Shown one piece after another: positions 17,299 through 26,019 of a DNA stretch of 64,000 bases. Every line of letters begins with the position of its first letter. Positions within the stretch are counted from its first letter, which is position 1. The translations under genes and the position numbers were made by a program. The notes beneath the pieces were generated by a model. The model did not search any database. It had not been told where the DNA came from and worked only from the letters and a program-made list of their open reading frames with translations. Source of the stretch: Micavibrio_A sp040381535 (GTDB taxonomy: Bacteria; Pseudomonadota; Alphaproteobacteria; Micavibrionales; Micavibrionaceae); contig JBEIHF010000003.1 of assembly GCA_040381535.1 (NCBI GenBank), positions 34,121-98,120 of the forward strand, in the 5' to 3' direction.

Positions 17299-20200
17299 TC
17301 AACATTCGGCTATGCGTATGACGCCAGGGGTCGAACGGATAGCGGCTATAGCGGAGGGCGATAAACCCCACCGCCCTTTCAAATTAATCTCCGCCACCTG
17401 CCCGTCATTCATATAGGCAAAGACACTTACCTTTACGCCGCCCTTGCCTTCGATATTGATAAGGTCATGAATTTTCTTGATCGGCGCGGCGGCATCGATA
17501 TGCACGTTGAGTTCCGCCAATTTTTCTGCAAGCGTATCGTCAAGCGGCGTAATGATCTGGCCGAGGAGCCGTACTTGGTCATCCTTCACATCAGCATCGC
17601 AGGTGAGCAGCAGCGCATTGCCGGGCTCGAGCAAAGACCGTGTCCGCGAAAGAGTTTCCGAAAAAATCATGACCTCAAACACGCCTGTGGCATCGGACAT
17701 TTGCAAGAAAGCGAATTTATTGCCAGATTTCGCCGAAACCTTTTCGACTTTCTTTATAAGAATGCCCGCCATCTGCACGCGGTTTGACGGTTTGCGGTCC
17801 AGTTCTTCGCGCAGCCTCGTAAAAGGTACAATACGCATGCGCTCCAACTGTGCGGTTTTTGTGCCGAGCGGGTGCGAGGAAAGATAAAAACCAACCGCGT
17901 CGAATTCGTAACGGAGTTGTTCGAGGGCATCCCAGTTCGGCGTATCTTTTAAGGGCGGCAGGCTTTCTCCCTCATCCTTCGCATCACCGAACAAACTCAC
18001 CTGTCCCGTTGCGCGCTCATCGGCCTGCGTTTGCGCATGACGGAGCAAGGTTTCCACATTTTCGTATAATTGCCCACGGTTGGGATAAAGGGAATCAAAA
18101 GCCCCTGCACAGGCCAATTGTTCGAACCCCTTTTTGTTGATGACCTTGGAATCAAGCCTGTTGACAAAATCAGGCAAAGATTTGAACACGCCTTTAACCT
18201 TTCTGTCTTGCACCAATTTTTCCATGGAGCCATAACCGACCCCCTTCAGCGCGGCGAGCGCGTAAAGAATATTCCCCTCATCTACCACGAACATCACGCC
18301 AGATTTGTTGATATCGGGTGGCAGGAGCTTCAAACCCATGCGGTCGATTTCCTGTTTGAACACGGCAAGCTTGTCGGTGTTGCCATAGTCGAGCGTCATA
18401 GACGCCGCCATAAATTCCACGGGGTAATTGGATTTGAGCCACGCGGTCTGATACGCAACAAGCGCATAGGCGGCGGCGTGTGATTTGTTAAAGCCGTAGC
18501 CTGCGAACTTTTCGATCTGGAGGAAAATATTTTCCGCCTGCTTCGCGGGAACGCCCGAATGCTCTTTCGCGCCTTGCACGAACATGGCTTGCTGCGCGTC
18601 CATTTCGGATTTGATCTTCTTACCCATGGCGCGGCGTAGCAAATCAGCGCCGCCGAGCGTGTAGCCCGACAAGATCTGCGCGGCCTGCATAACCTGTTCC
18701 TGATAAACCATGATGCCGTAGGTTTCCTCCAGCATCGGTTGCAATTTGGGGTGCAGATAATCCGCCTCTTCCTTGCCGTCTTTCACAGAAATATATTTCG
18801 GGATGTTGTCCATGGGACCGGGACGGTAAAGCGCGACAAGCGCGATGATATCCTCGAAACGGTTAGGTTTCATCCGCCGCAGTGTGTCTTTCATACCCGA
18901 ACTTTCCAGCTGGAACACACCGATCGATTCACCATTTGCAATCATCTCGTAGGCTTTTTTATCATCGAGCGGGATTTGCAAAATATCGATGGCCTTGCCA
19001 TGGACTTCTTCGATCAACTGCAATGTTTTTTGCACCACGGTCAGCGTTTTTAAACCGAGGAAGTCGAACTTCACCAAACCCGCTTGTTCGACATATTTCA
19101 TGTTGAACTGCGTGACGGGCATATCGGAGCGCGGATCGCGGTATAGCGGCGAAAGCTTGTACAACGGCCTATCGGAAATCACCACGCCCGCCGCATGGGT
19201 GGACGCGTGGCGGTACAGCCCTTCCAGTTGCAACGCTATATTGATGAGTTTCTGGCTCGTTTCATCCTGGTCGCGCATCGCGCGTAAATCTGCGTCGCCG
19301 TCGATGGCTTCTTGCAACGTCACGGGGTTTGCCGGATTGTTCGGAATCATTTTGGCAAGACGGTCTACCTGTCCGTAGGGCACCTGCAACACACGCCCTA
19401 CATCGCGTACCGTGTTGCGTGCCTGCAGCTTACCAAACGTGATGATCTGCGCCACGCGATCCTTACCGTAACGTTGCTGGACGTAACTTATCACCTCGTC
19501 GCGGCGGTCTTGACAAAAATCCACGTCGAAGTCTGGCATGGACACACGCTCAGGGTTCAAAAAACGCTCGAACAGCAAATTAAATTGCAGTGGATCCAAG
19601 TCCGTAATAAGCAAGGCCCAAGCAACAACGGAACCCGCGCCGGAACCCCGCCCCGGCCCCACGGGAATCCCGTGTTCCTTTGCCCATTTGATAAAATCGG
19701 ACACGATCAGGAAGTATCCGGGGAAACCCATCTGTTCGATCATCTGGAGCTCGTATTCCAGGCGTTCCTTGTAAGGCGTATGGTCCTTATCTTTTGCAAC
19801 ATAGTTTTCAAGACGCCATTTAAGACCCTCACGCGCCTGCGCTTGCAATTCCTCTGATTCACCGCGCCCGCTCTCGGTTTTGAATGGCGGCAGAATGGGC
19901 TTGATGGCTTTAAGCAGGAAATAGCAACGCCTTGCAATAACGCCTGTATTGTTGATGGCCTCGGGCAGATCTTTAAACATTTTCTCCATATCCTCGGCGG
20001 ATTTGAAAAAATGGTGCTTGGTTACGCGGCGACGTTCAGTTTCGTTCACATAGCGGCCTTCGGCAATGCAAAGCAACGCATCGTGCGCTTCGTGCATGGT
20101 CGGATCGAAAAAATAGCAATCGTTGGTCGCCACAAGCGGTATGTTTTCGGCATAGGCAAAATCGACAAGCGCATCTTCAGCCTGATTTTCGCGGTAATCT

Positions 20201-20667
20201 TCATGCCGTTGCAATTCTATATAAAAACGGTCGCCGAAAGTTTTGTGTAGAAATCTTAGTTTCGTCTGATCGACCACACCATGCACAGGCCCGCCCGAAA
20301 GACAGATAATCTCCGCACTATTGTCCGCCACGGCCTCATATGTCGCAACGAAATCCTTACCGCCCGCGCCGCCCATATATCCATCGGAAACCAGCTTGCA
20401 TAAATTGTGATAACCTTGTTCGCTCTGCACCAGCAAAACAATCTGCGTGGCATCTTCCATAGTGATCTGCGCACCGATGATGGGTTGAACACCCTCTTCC
20501 GCTGCCGCAAGCGCAAATTCAAGTGCACCAAACAAATTGTTCGTGTCCGTCACGGCAACCGCAGGCATGTCGTTGTATTTGCAACGCTTGACTAGATCCT
20601 TGATGCGGATCGCGCCTTCGGCGAGCGAATACGCAGAATGGACATGCAGGTGAATAAAAGGTTCCAT
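17299..20667 (-). CDS. dnaE: DNA polymerase III subunit alpha
   Basis: DnaE is the replicative polymerase. From the start at MEPFIHLHVHSAYSL the protein is 1122 residues. It has an N-terminal PHP domain with the LHVHSAYS metal motif, the class C polymerase core with the catalytic aspartates in PDFDVDFCQDRR, helix-hairpin-helix segments, and a C-terminal OB fold (VQMAGILIKKVEKV). The frame extends to 20739, but those codons lie before the PHP domain and are not DnaE-like. It sits downstream of lolC-lolD in the usual alphaproteobacterial order, though two plus-strand genes lie between. Confidence 0.96.
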   Translation of the reverse strand: MEPFIHLHVHSAYSLAEGAIRIKDLVKRCKYNDMPAVAVTDTNNLFGALEFALAAAEEGVQPIIGAQITMEDATQIVLLVQSEQGYHNLCKLVSDGYMGGAGGKDFVATYEAVADNSAEIICLSGGPVHGVVDQTKLRFLHKTFGDRFYIELQRHEDYRENQAEDALVDFAYAENIPLVATNDCYFFDPTMHEAHDALLCIAEGRYVNETERRRVTKHHFFKSAEDMEKMFKDLPEAINNTGVIARRCYFLLKAIKPILPPFKTESGRGESEELQAQAREGLKWRLENYVAKDKDHTPYKERLEYELQMIEQMGFPGYFLIVSDFIKWAKEHGIPVGPGRGSGAGSVVAWALLITDLDPLQFNLLFERFLNPERVSMPDFDVDFCQDRRDEVISYVQQRYGKDRVAQIITFGKLQARNTVRDVGRVLQVPYGQVDRLAKMIPNNPANPVTLQEAIDGDADLRAMRDQDETSQKLINIALQLEGLYRHASTHAAGVVISDRPLYKLSPLYRDPRSDMPVTQFNMKYVEQAGLVKFDFLGLKTLTVVQKTLQLIEEVHGKAIDILQIPLDDKKAYEMIANGESIGVFQLESSGMKDTLRRMKPNRFEDIIALVALYRPGPMDNIPKYISVKDGKEEADYLHPKLQPMLEETYGIMVYQEQVMQAAQILSGYTLGGADLLRRAMGKKIKSEMDAQQAMFVQGAKEHSGVPAKQAENIFLQIEKFAGYGFNKSHAAAYALVAYQTAWLKSNYPVEFMAASMTLDYGNTDKLAVFKQEIDRMGLKLLPPDINKSGVMFVVDEGNILYALAALKGVGYGSMEKLVQDRKVKGVFKSLPDFVNRLDSKVINKKGFEQLACAGAFDSLYPNRGQLYENVETLLRHAQTQADERATGQVSLFGDAKDEGESLPPLKDTPNWDALEQLRYEFDAVGFYLSSHPLGTKTAQLERMRIVPFTRLREELDRKPSNRVQMAGILIKKVEKVSAKSGNKFAFLQMSDATGVFEVMIFSETLSRTRSLLEPGNALLLTCDADVKDDQVRLLGQIITPLDDTLAEKLAELNVHIDAAAPIKKIHDLINIEGKGGVKVSVFAYMNDGQVAEINLKGRWGLSPSAIAAIRSTPGVIRIAEC

Positions 20668-20732
20668 AGGCCGAGTATAAGGGTTTGGTTGGACCTTTAA
20701 ACCGCCAAAGTCCGGTAATTCACAGATATTTA

Positions 20733-20760
20733 TTGACATAAGACCGATGTTGTTTATATG
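20733..20760 (+). promoter_or_regulatory. Putative promoter for a leaderless transcript
   Basis: A consensus TTGACA (20733-20738), a 16-base spacer and TATATG (20755-20760) lie just before the ATG at 20765. Transcription would start within a few bases of that ATG, implying a leaderless or nearly leaderless message. If correct, the upstream ATG at 20747 cannot be the start. Confidence 0.4.
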
Positions 20761-20764
20761 GGAT

Positions 20765-21607
20765 ATGGCCGAAAAACTGAAAGATATAAGTCCGGACTAT
20801 TTCCCCCTCTATATCAAAACGCTGTTAGAGGCCGTCGATCTGCCCGAAGAATCTGGTCTTTCTTTCGGGGAGAAAAAATTTCATATCAACAGACTCGGCC
20901 CCACACATTATGGCGATGTTGGTATGCGTAACGGCGGGATAATCAGCGATGAAGCGAGGTTTCGCCTCCCAAACGGAATCGATGTAGATATTCGGCGCCT
21001 CTTCAAGGCACCACAGCCAAAACAGAAATATTTTTATCTGCTTAAATCGGCCTCTTATGGTGAAGTTAGCGGCGAAATTATGCATTACACGGTCTCGATG
21101 CAAAATTTATCGCTGATACCGGAAAACACTCGCGCCCAGATTTGCAAGCATATCGAAAAGATCACCAGCGACGGGAGGGGCCGGGCTTTGGGTCAGGTCG
21201 TGTTACGGACCGGCAGCGTCATGATGGTCAACTCATTTATGCAGGATGTGCAAAAGCTTGATGGGGCATTACATCTTAGTCTTTCGCGCGAAGATCCTCG
21301 CTTGCAAAATATGAACGAAAAGGAACGCGCAGAAATTCCATGGATACGTCGCAAGGATAAAAAGTTTTCACCTGAAACCATAGTTGATAGCAATCACATC
21401 TACGTTTGTTCGGAAACGAGAACCTACGTTTATTTTAATTTGGTCGGCATAAGGTTGCGCAAAGTATTCAACGAGCCGCTGCTAAAGAGCGAGTACAAGG
21501 ACTACAAGACGCGGCGTCGCAAAACGCTTGAAGAAAACGCGGCGCCTCCCACGCTCGATCTTTTTCCTAAATCTGGCCTCAAAAACCTTTTGAATTGTGT
21601 TGGGTAA
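20765..21607 (+). CDS. Hypothetical protein, 280 residues
   Basis: Unrecognised. The soluble-looking protein starts MAEKLKDISPDYFPLY and ends with a basic stretch (KDYKTRRRKT). It has no signal peptide, membrane helix or familiar motif. An in-frame ATG at 20747 is possible but falls within a strong promoter-like sequence, so I start at 20765. It is divergent from dnaE and breaks the ancestral lolD-dnaE adjacency together with the next small frame. Long open frame without a recognisable opposite-strand protein supports a real gene. Confidence 0.7.
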   Translation: MAEKLKDISPDYFPLYIKTLLEAVDLPEESGLSFGEKKFHINRLGPTHYGDVGMRNGGIISDEARFRLPNGIDVDIRRLFKAPQPKQKYFYLLKSASYGEVSGEIMHYTVSMQNLSLIPENTRAQICKHIEKITSDGRGRALGQVVLRTGSVMMVNSFMQDVQKLDGALHLSLSREDPRLQNMNEKERAEIPWIRRKDKKFSPETIVDSNHIYVCSETRTYVYFNLVGIRLRKVFNEPLLKSEYKDYKTRRRKTLEENAAPPTLDLFPKSGLKNLLNCVG

Positions 21608-21628
21608 TACCAGTTTTATCCTGTTTTC

Positions 21629-21919
21629 TTGATAGCACCAGAACACGCTCAGGCGCACAGCATAAACAATCCGCAATTTCCGCTCGTGAGCCTTAGAAGG
21701 ATGCAGGCGATTGATCCCAACGCGGCTGAAAGATGCGAAAACACCCTATCGCAAAAATTCGAGGTTTGCAGCCAGGGCGCAGGAAGCTTCTACTCAACTA
21801 ACGACAAGGTGGAAATAAGCCTCGCCTTACACGAAATGAAGCAAAGTGCGCCACATGCGGCGGCCTTGCACCCGGTTCTTTTGACAGACATGGCTTACGA
21901 AGCCCGCAAATTTCAATAG
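21629..21919 (+). CDS. Small hypothetical protein, about 96 residues
   Basis: A 291-base open frame starting with TTG fills the 305-base gap between the preceding unknown gene and lolD, overlapping the end of lolD by 7 bases on the other strand. An ATG at 21701 inside it is preceded by AGAAGG but with no spacing. The product would be soluble, with nothing recognisable. Coding status is uncertain. The interval could instead be non-coding. Confidence 0.4.
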   Translation: MIAPEHAQAHSINNPQFPLVSLRRMQAIDPNAAERCENTLSQKFEVCSQGAGSFYSTNDKVEISLALHEMKQSAPHAAALHPVLLTDMAYEARKFQ

Positions 21920-22596
21920 GAAATAATCCGCCCTGCTTTTAGCTCAAGAATGCGGTCCATGCGCTCGGCAAGGTCCATATTGTGCGTGGCGATCATCGCG
22001 CCGATTCCCGCACCGCGCACGAGTTCCGTAAGCATCTCGAATACGGCCTCGGAAGTTTCGGAGTCGAGATTGCCCGTGGGTTCATCCGCCAGCAGAAGTT
22101 TTGGATCATTGGCAAGCGCACGCGCCATAGCAACACGTTGCTGTTCTCCGCCAGACAATCTTGCAGGGCGGTGCTCAAAACGGTGGTCGAGTTTTAACCG
22201 CGCCAAAAGGTCTTTAGCTTTTTCTTCCGCCGCTTTGCGTGATTTACCCGCTATCATTTGCGGAATAACGACATTCTCGAGCGCGGTAAATTCGGGCAGC
22301 AAATAATGGAACTGATAAACGAACCCAATGAATTTGCGGCGGAGCGCAGTGCGCTGTTCGTCATCATTGCAGTTGCTGGCATCCTGTCCCGCGACAAAGA
22401 TTTTTCCGGCAGTGGGTTTATCAAGCAGCCCCACCATTTGCAAGAGAGTGGATTTTCCAGAGCCCGAAGGCCCGACGAGCGCGACGATCTCGCCCGATTT
22501 TATTTCGATATCGGCGTTGTGAAGGACGGTGAGGTTTTCGCCGCCCTGCTGGTACACGCGCTGCAACCCAACGGTTTTAAGAAGCACCTCACTCAT
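21913..22596 (-). CDS. lolD: Lipoprotein release ABC transporter ATPase LolD
   Basis: LolD powers LolC/E in pulling mature lipoproteins from the inner membrane toward the outer membrane. The 227-residue ATPase has Walker A GPSGSGKST, the ABC signature LSGGEQQRVAMARAL, Walker B LLLADEPTGNLD and the switch histidine in ATHN. I start at MSEVLL (22596), because the longer frame to 22659 runs back into lolC. It overlaps the lolC stop by 8 bases. Only one lolC/E-type partner is seen, so the transporter probably uses a homodimer. Confidence 0.94.
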   Translation of the reverse strand: MSEVLLKTVGLQRVYQQGGENLTVLHNADIEIKSGEIVALVGPSGSGKSTLLQMVGLLDKPTAGKIFVAGQDASNCNDDEQRTALRRKFIGFVYQFHYLLPEFTALENVVIPQMIAGKSRKAAEEKAKDLLARLKLDHRFEHRPARLSGGEQQRVAMARALANDPKLLLADEPTGNLDSETSEAVFEMLTELVRGAGIGAMIATHNMDLAERMDRILELKAGRIISY

Positions 22597-23833
22597 AGCG
22601 CAGCGCCTCCACAGGATCCAAACGCGACGCGCGCCAAGCGGGATAGATGGTAGCCGCAATCGATATCACGAGCGCCATGCCGATCACGGTGAAAACTTCC
22701 TGCCATTCGATGATGGCGGGCAATTGCGACAGGAAATAAATCTCCGCCGCGAACAAATCCGTCCCTGTCAAGCCTTGGATGAATTGACGAATGGATTCGA
22801 TGTTGGTGGCGAACAAAATGCCAAGCAAAGCGCCGAAGAAAGTACCGGCCACACCGATGCTAGCGCCAGTTAAAATGAATATGCGCAGCATCATGCCACG
22901 GCTTGCCCCCATCGTACGCATGATGGCGATATCCTTGCCCTTGTCTTTGACCAACATAATCATGCTTGAGATAATGTTAAACGCGGCCACGATAATAATG
23001 AGCGTCAAAATCAGGAACATCACGTTCCGTTCCACGTTCAGCGCATTGATGAAGGATTTATTGGCATCGCGCCAGTCATACACCTTGGCCTCGTTGTTTA
23101 CGGCAAAAATCACATCTTCCTTCACACGTTCTACATTCATGGGGGAATCCGCCATGATTTCTAGTGTATTGACCGCGTCTTCCATCTGGAAGAATTTCTG
23201 CGCGGCATCTAGCGGCATGAAAACAAAGCCGTTGTTATACTCATACATACCTACATCGAAAATCATCATCACGACATAACTGGCAGACCGCGGCACGGTG
23301 CCAAACGGCGTGGCTTTGCCCTTAGGCGATAGCAATGTGATGGAATCGCCCAGCTTAAGCTTCATCCGCTCGGCCATATTCACACCGATGGCGACATGGT
23401 TTTCATCGAAATTGGAAATATCGCCCGCCGTGATGCCGTCCGACAAAATTGGCTTGGTAGCAAAGTCTTCGACCGTCAATGCACGCACCATGGCCCCGCT
23501 CGCGGTCTGGTTGGCGGACACCAGAACCTGCCCCTCGATCATCGGGCGCACAGATTTCACACCCGCTGTGTTCGCGATCTTGTCGACCATATCGGCATAA
23601 TTATAAAGCGGCCCCTGCGTTGCATAAACATTCAGGTGCCCGTTCAGACCCAGAATGCGCCCGACCAATTCCTCGCGGAAACCGTTCATGACGGACATCA
23701 CGATGATGAGCGTCGCAACGCCCAGCATAATGCCCATAAAAGAAAAACCCGCTATCACAGAAACAAAACCCTCGGCCTTACGTGCGCGAAGGTATCTTCC
23801 TGCCATCATGCGTTCAAAGGGGGAGAATGCCAT
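22589..23833 (-). CDS. lolC: Lipoprotein-releasing permease LolC/LolE family
   Basis: The inner-membrane permease partner of LolD, 414 residues. It has the N-terminal helix after the RYLRARKAEGFVSVIAGFS motif, a long periplasmic domain (about residues 50-265) and three C-terminal helices of the FtsX type (MIMLVKDKGKDIAIMRTMGA before the second helix). One permease rather than a lolC plus lolE pair is the usual state outside gammaproteobacteria. Its ATG shares one base with the proS stop (TAATG), so translation is coupled. Confidence 0.93.
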   Translation of the reverse strand: MAFSPFERMMAGRYLRARKAEGFVSVIAGFSFMGIMLGVATLIIVMSVMNGFREELVGRILGLNGHLNVYATQGPLYNYADMVDKIANTAGVKSVRPMIEGQVLVSANQTASGAMVRALTVEDFATKPILSDGITAGDISNFDENHVAIGVNMAERMKLKLGDSITLLSPKGKATPFGTVPRSASYVVMMIFDVGMYEYNNGFVFMPLDAAQKFFQMEDAVNTLEIMADSPMNVERVKEDVIFAVNNEAKVYDWRDANKSFINALNVERNVMFLILTLIIIVAAFNIISSMIMLVKDKGKDIAIMRTMGASRGMMLRIFILTGASIGVAGTFFGALLGILFATNIESIRQFIQGLTGTDLFAAEIYFLSQLPAIIEWQEVFTVIGMALVISIAATIYPAWRASRLDPVEALRYE

Positions 23834-25305
23834 TAGTATGACTTCGCGATCAAAACTTTTGCGCCGTTGAATTCAAACGGCATGCAGCGTGGCGTAAGAG
23901 AATATTCTTTTTTAATGGCTTCCCATTCCTTATCGGCCAACAACGATGTATCGGCTTTGCAGAAACCGACTTTGTCGGCGGCGAAGAATTCAGCCACTTC
24001 TTTTATAGTTTTTACCTCGAACACATGTTCGTCGCGGAATTTCTTAGCGCGCGCAAACAACGCATCATGAATGTCGGTAAGGAGTTTTTCCGCACCGTTT
24101 ACGAATTCATCTACGCTCACCGTGGCTTTGGAATCCTTGCCAATATCGCGGCGTACATGCGTCAATTTTCCTTCCGCCATTTCACGGCCGCCAATTTCCA
24201 CGCGAATTGGCACGCCTTTTTTGACGCATCCCCACATTTTATCGGGCGTACGTGCCTCGCTTACGTCCACGGCGGCGCGTAGGCCTTTGGCTTTGAGTTG
24301 TTTTTTTAATGAATCGCAATAATCTAGCAAAGCCAGATCGCGATCATCCTTCATCACGGGAATGATCTGGATTTGAACGGGCGCTAGGCGCGGCGGCATA
24401 ATCATGCCGTCATCATCGCCGTGCACCATAATCATCCCACCAATCGTGCGCGTGGACATGCCCCACGATGTGGTCCATGCGAATTCTTCCTTGCCTTCGC
24501 GACCTTGAAATTTTATCTCGCTTGAGTGCGCGAAGTTCTGCCCAAGATTGTGCGATGTGGCGGCCTGCAGAGCTTTACCGTCCTGCATCATCGCTTCCAT
24601 TGCATAGGTGTTGATGGCACCAGGGAAACGTTCGTCTTCGGTTTTTTCGCCGCGGAACACAGGAATTGCCATGTATGCTTCCGCAAAGTCCGCATAGGCA
24701 TGCACCATCTTCAGCGCGTCTTCTTTCGCATGATCATAGGTTTCAAACGCGTTGTGGCCTTCTTGCCAGAGGAATTCGGCGGTGCGCAGAAACAAACGCG
24801 TGCGCATTTCCCAACGAAGCACGTTGCACCACTGGTTCAGCTTTAACGGCAAATCGCGATAAGATTGCACCCATTTGGCCATGCTCTCGCCGATAATGGT
24901 TTCAGATGTCGGGCGAATGATCAAAGGCTCTTCGAGTTTTGCGCTCTCCGCCGGAATAAGTCCGCCATTGGGCCCCTGCTCGAGACGGTGATGCGTAACA
25001 ACCGCGCATTCTTTGGCAAAGCCTTCCACATGCTCGGCCTCTTTCGCCAGATAGCTCATGGGGATGAGTAACGGGAAGTATGCATTTTGAACATCAAGAT
25101 CTTTTATAATCGCGTCAAAATATTTTTGAATGTTTTCCCACAAGGCAAAACCGTACGGCTTGATAACCATACATCCGCGCACGGACGAATTTTCCGCCAT
25201 GTCAGCGGCTTTGATCACGGCCTGATACCAAGCGGGAAAATCATCGGCACGCGTGGGCGTGATAGCAGTCGGTGGTTTATTATTTTTCGGGGCCGGGTTG
25301 TTCAT
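23833..25305 (-). CDS. proS: Prolyl-tRNA synthetase, archaeal/eukaryotic type
   Basis: ProRS charges tRNA-Pro. This 490-residue protein has class II motifs VRGCMVIKPYGFALWE, VLRWEMRTRLFLRTAEF and an HGDDDGMIMPPRLAP motif 3, all in the archaeal/eukaryotic (type 3) form, with no bacterial editing insertion. It ends in AKSY, like type 3 enzymes whose C-terminal tyrosine returns to the active site. The C-terminal domain seems to keep only two of the usual zinc cysteines (GFCKAD and PRCMPF). Alphaproteobacteria normally carry a short bacterial-type enzyme at this spot before lolC. AAGGA precedes the ATG at 25305, which lies 26 bases inside the gene upstream. Confidence 0.95.
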   Translation of the reverse strand: MNNPAPKNNKPPTAITPTRADDFPAWYQAVIKAADMAENSSVRGCMVIKPYGFALWENIQKYFDAIIKDLDVQNAYFPLLIPMSYLAKEAEHVEGFAKECAVVTHHRLEQGPNGGLIPAESAKLEEPLIIRPTSETIIGESMAKWVQSYRDLPLKLNQWCNVLRWEMRTRLFLRTAEFLWQEGHNAFETYDHAKEDALKMVHAYADFAEAYMAIPVFRGEKTEDERFPGAINTYAMEAMMQDGKALQAATSHNLGQNFAHSSEIKFQGREGKEEFAWTTSWGMSTRTIGGMIMVHGDDDGMIMPPRLAPVQIQIIPVMKDDRDLALLDYCDSLKKQLKAKGLRAAVDVSEARTPDKMWGCVKKGVPIRVEIGGREMAEGKLTHVRRDIGKDSKATVSVDEFVNGAEKLLTDIHDALFARAKKFRDEHVFEVKTIKEVAEFFAADKVGFCKADTSLLADKEWEAIKKEYSLTPRCMPFEFNGAKVLIAKSY

Positions 25306-25750
25306 GGGATTCCTTAACGTTTTCCGGCGCATACTCTACGTCATCGGGCGGCGTCTGTCCATCGGCCGCAGGAACCGCGCTTTCATGTTTTTTGTCACAT
25401 AAAACATAGACTTGGGAGGTGATATCCTGCCCATCATACGTCACGCGCCCGTTCTGTTCGATCTCTAGAAATCCGAGCGTGCTTTCAAGGTTTAATCCCT
25501 GCACGTTATTGTTCTGGAGAAGCTGCGCCATTTGAATGGTAAGCGGCATAACAATTCTTTCGGGAACCGCAATCGGCGCGGCATTAATATCGGCGGGCAC
25601 AACGGCCTTGCCGTTCACATCCACACCCGGTTGATAGGCCACATCGGCCTGCGCCTTGTGTTCAGGGAGCATGCGGCATTCAGGTGGAAGTTCATTAGCC
25701 ATGGCAGGCACGGCAAAAACCAGCAGTGCAAAAACCAGAATTTTTTTCAT
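25280..25750 (-). CDS. Secreted hypothetical protein, 156 residues
   Basis: The product starts MKKILVFALLVFAVPAMA, a clear signal peptide, followed by a short Cys-containing periplasmic domain with the pattern YQPGVDVNGKAVVPADIN and a Pro/Glu-rich C-terminus. Similar small exported proteins of unknown function are found beside DUF1467 genes in related bacteria, from memory. The ATG at 25750 overlaps the upstream DUF1467 stop (ATGA). The 3' end overlaps proS by 26 bases. A start at 25837 would bury the signal peptide and is unlikely. Confidence 0.8.
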   Translation of the reverse strand: MKKILVFALLVFAVPAMANELPPECRMLPEHKAQADVAYQPGVDVNGKAVVPADINAAPIAVPERIVMPLTIQMAQLLQNNNVQGLNLESTLGFLEIEQNGRVTYDGQDITSQVYVLCDKKHESAVPAADGQTPPDDVEYAPENVKESHEQPGPEK

Positions 25751-26016
25751 CGGGTCAGATCCTCCGTTTGCATTTGTTCGGCGATATCGTAAAAATCGAT
25801 CACATCGAAATGAATCATCAAAAACACGGCGACCCATATTGCTCCGGCCACTCCTGCCGTCACCAAAAACTTAATTTTCATGCGGGGGTTGGCGGGCGCA
25901 GACGTGGCATTGCCCATCTCTACCTCTTCCACCGGTTTATTGCCGAACGGCAAAACGGCGAACAGCATCAGCCAGTAAATCATTATATAAAGAATGACGC
26001 CGGTGAAAATGGTCAT
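25747..26016 (-). CDS. DUF1467 family membrane protein
   Basis: An 89-residue protein with two membrane helices (about residues 4-23 and 50-68) and the DUF1467 core YWLMLFAVLPFG. The family is restricted to alphaproteobacteria and its function is unknown. It almost always lies between rnj and proS, as here. It starts 3 bases after rnj ends and overlaps the next gene by 4 bases, so it is part of one long transcript. Confidence 0.85.
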   Translation of the reverse strand: MTIFTGVILYIMIYWLMLFAVLPFGNKPVEEVEMGNATSAPANPRMKIKFLVTAGVAGAIWVAVFLMIHFDVIDFYDIAEQMQTEDLTR

Positions 26017-26019
26017 GCG

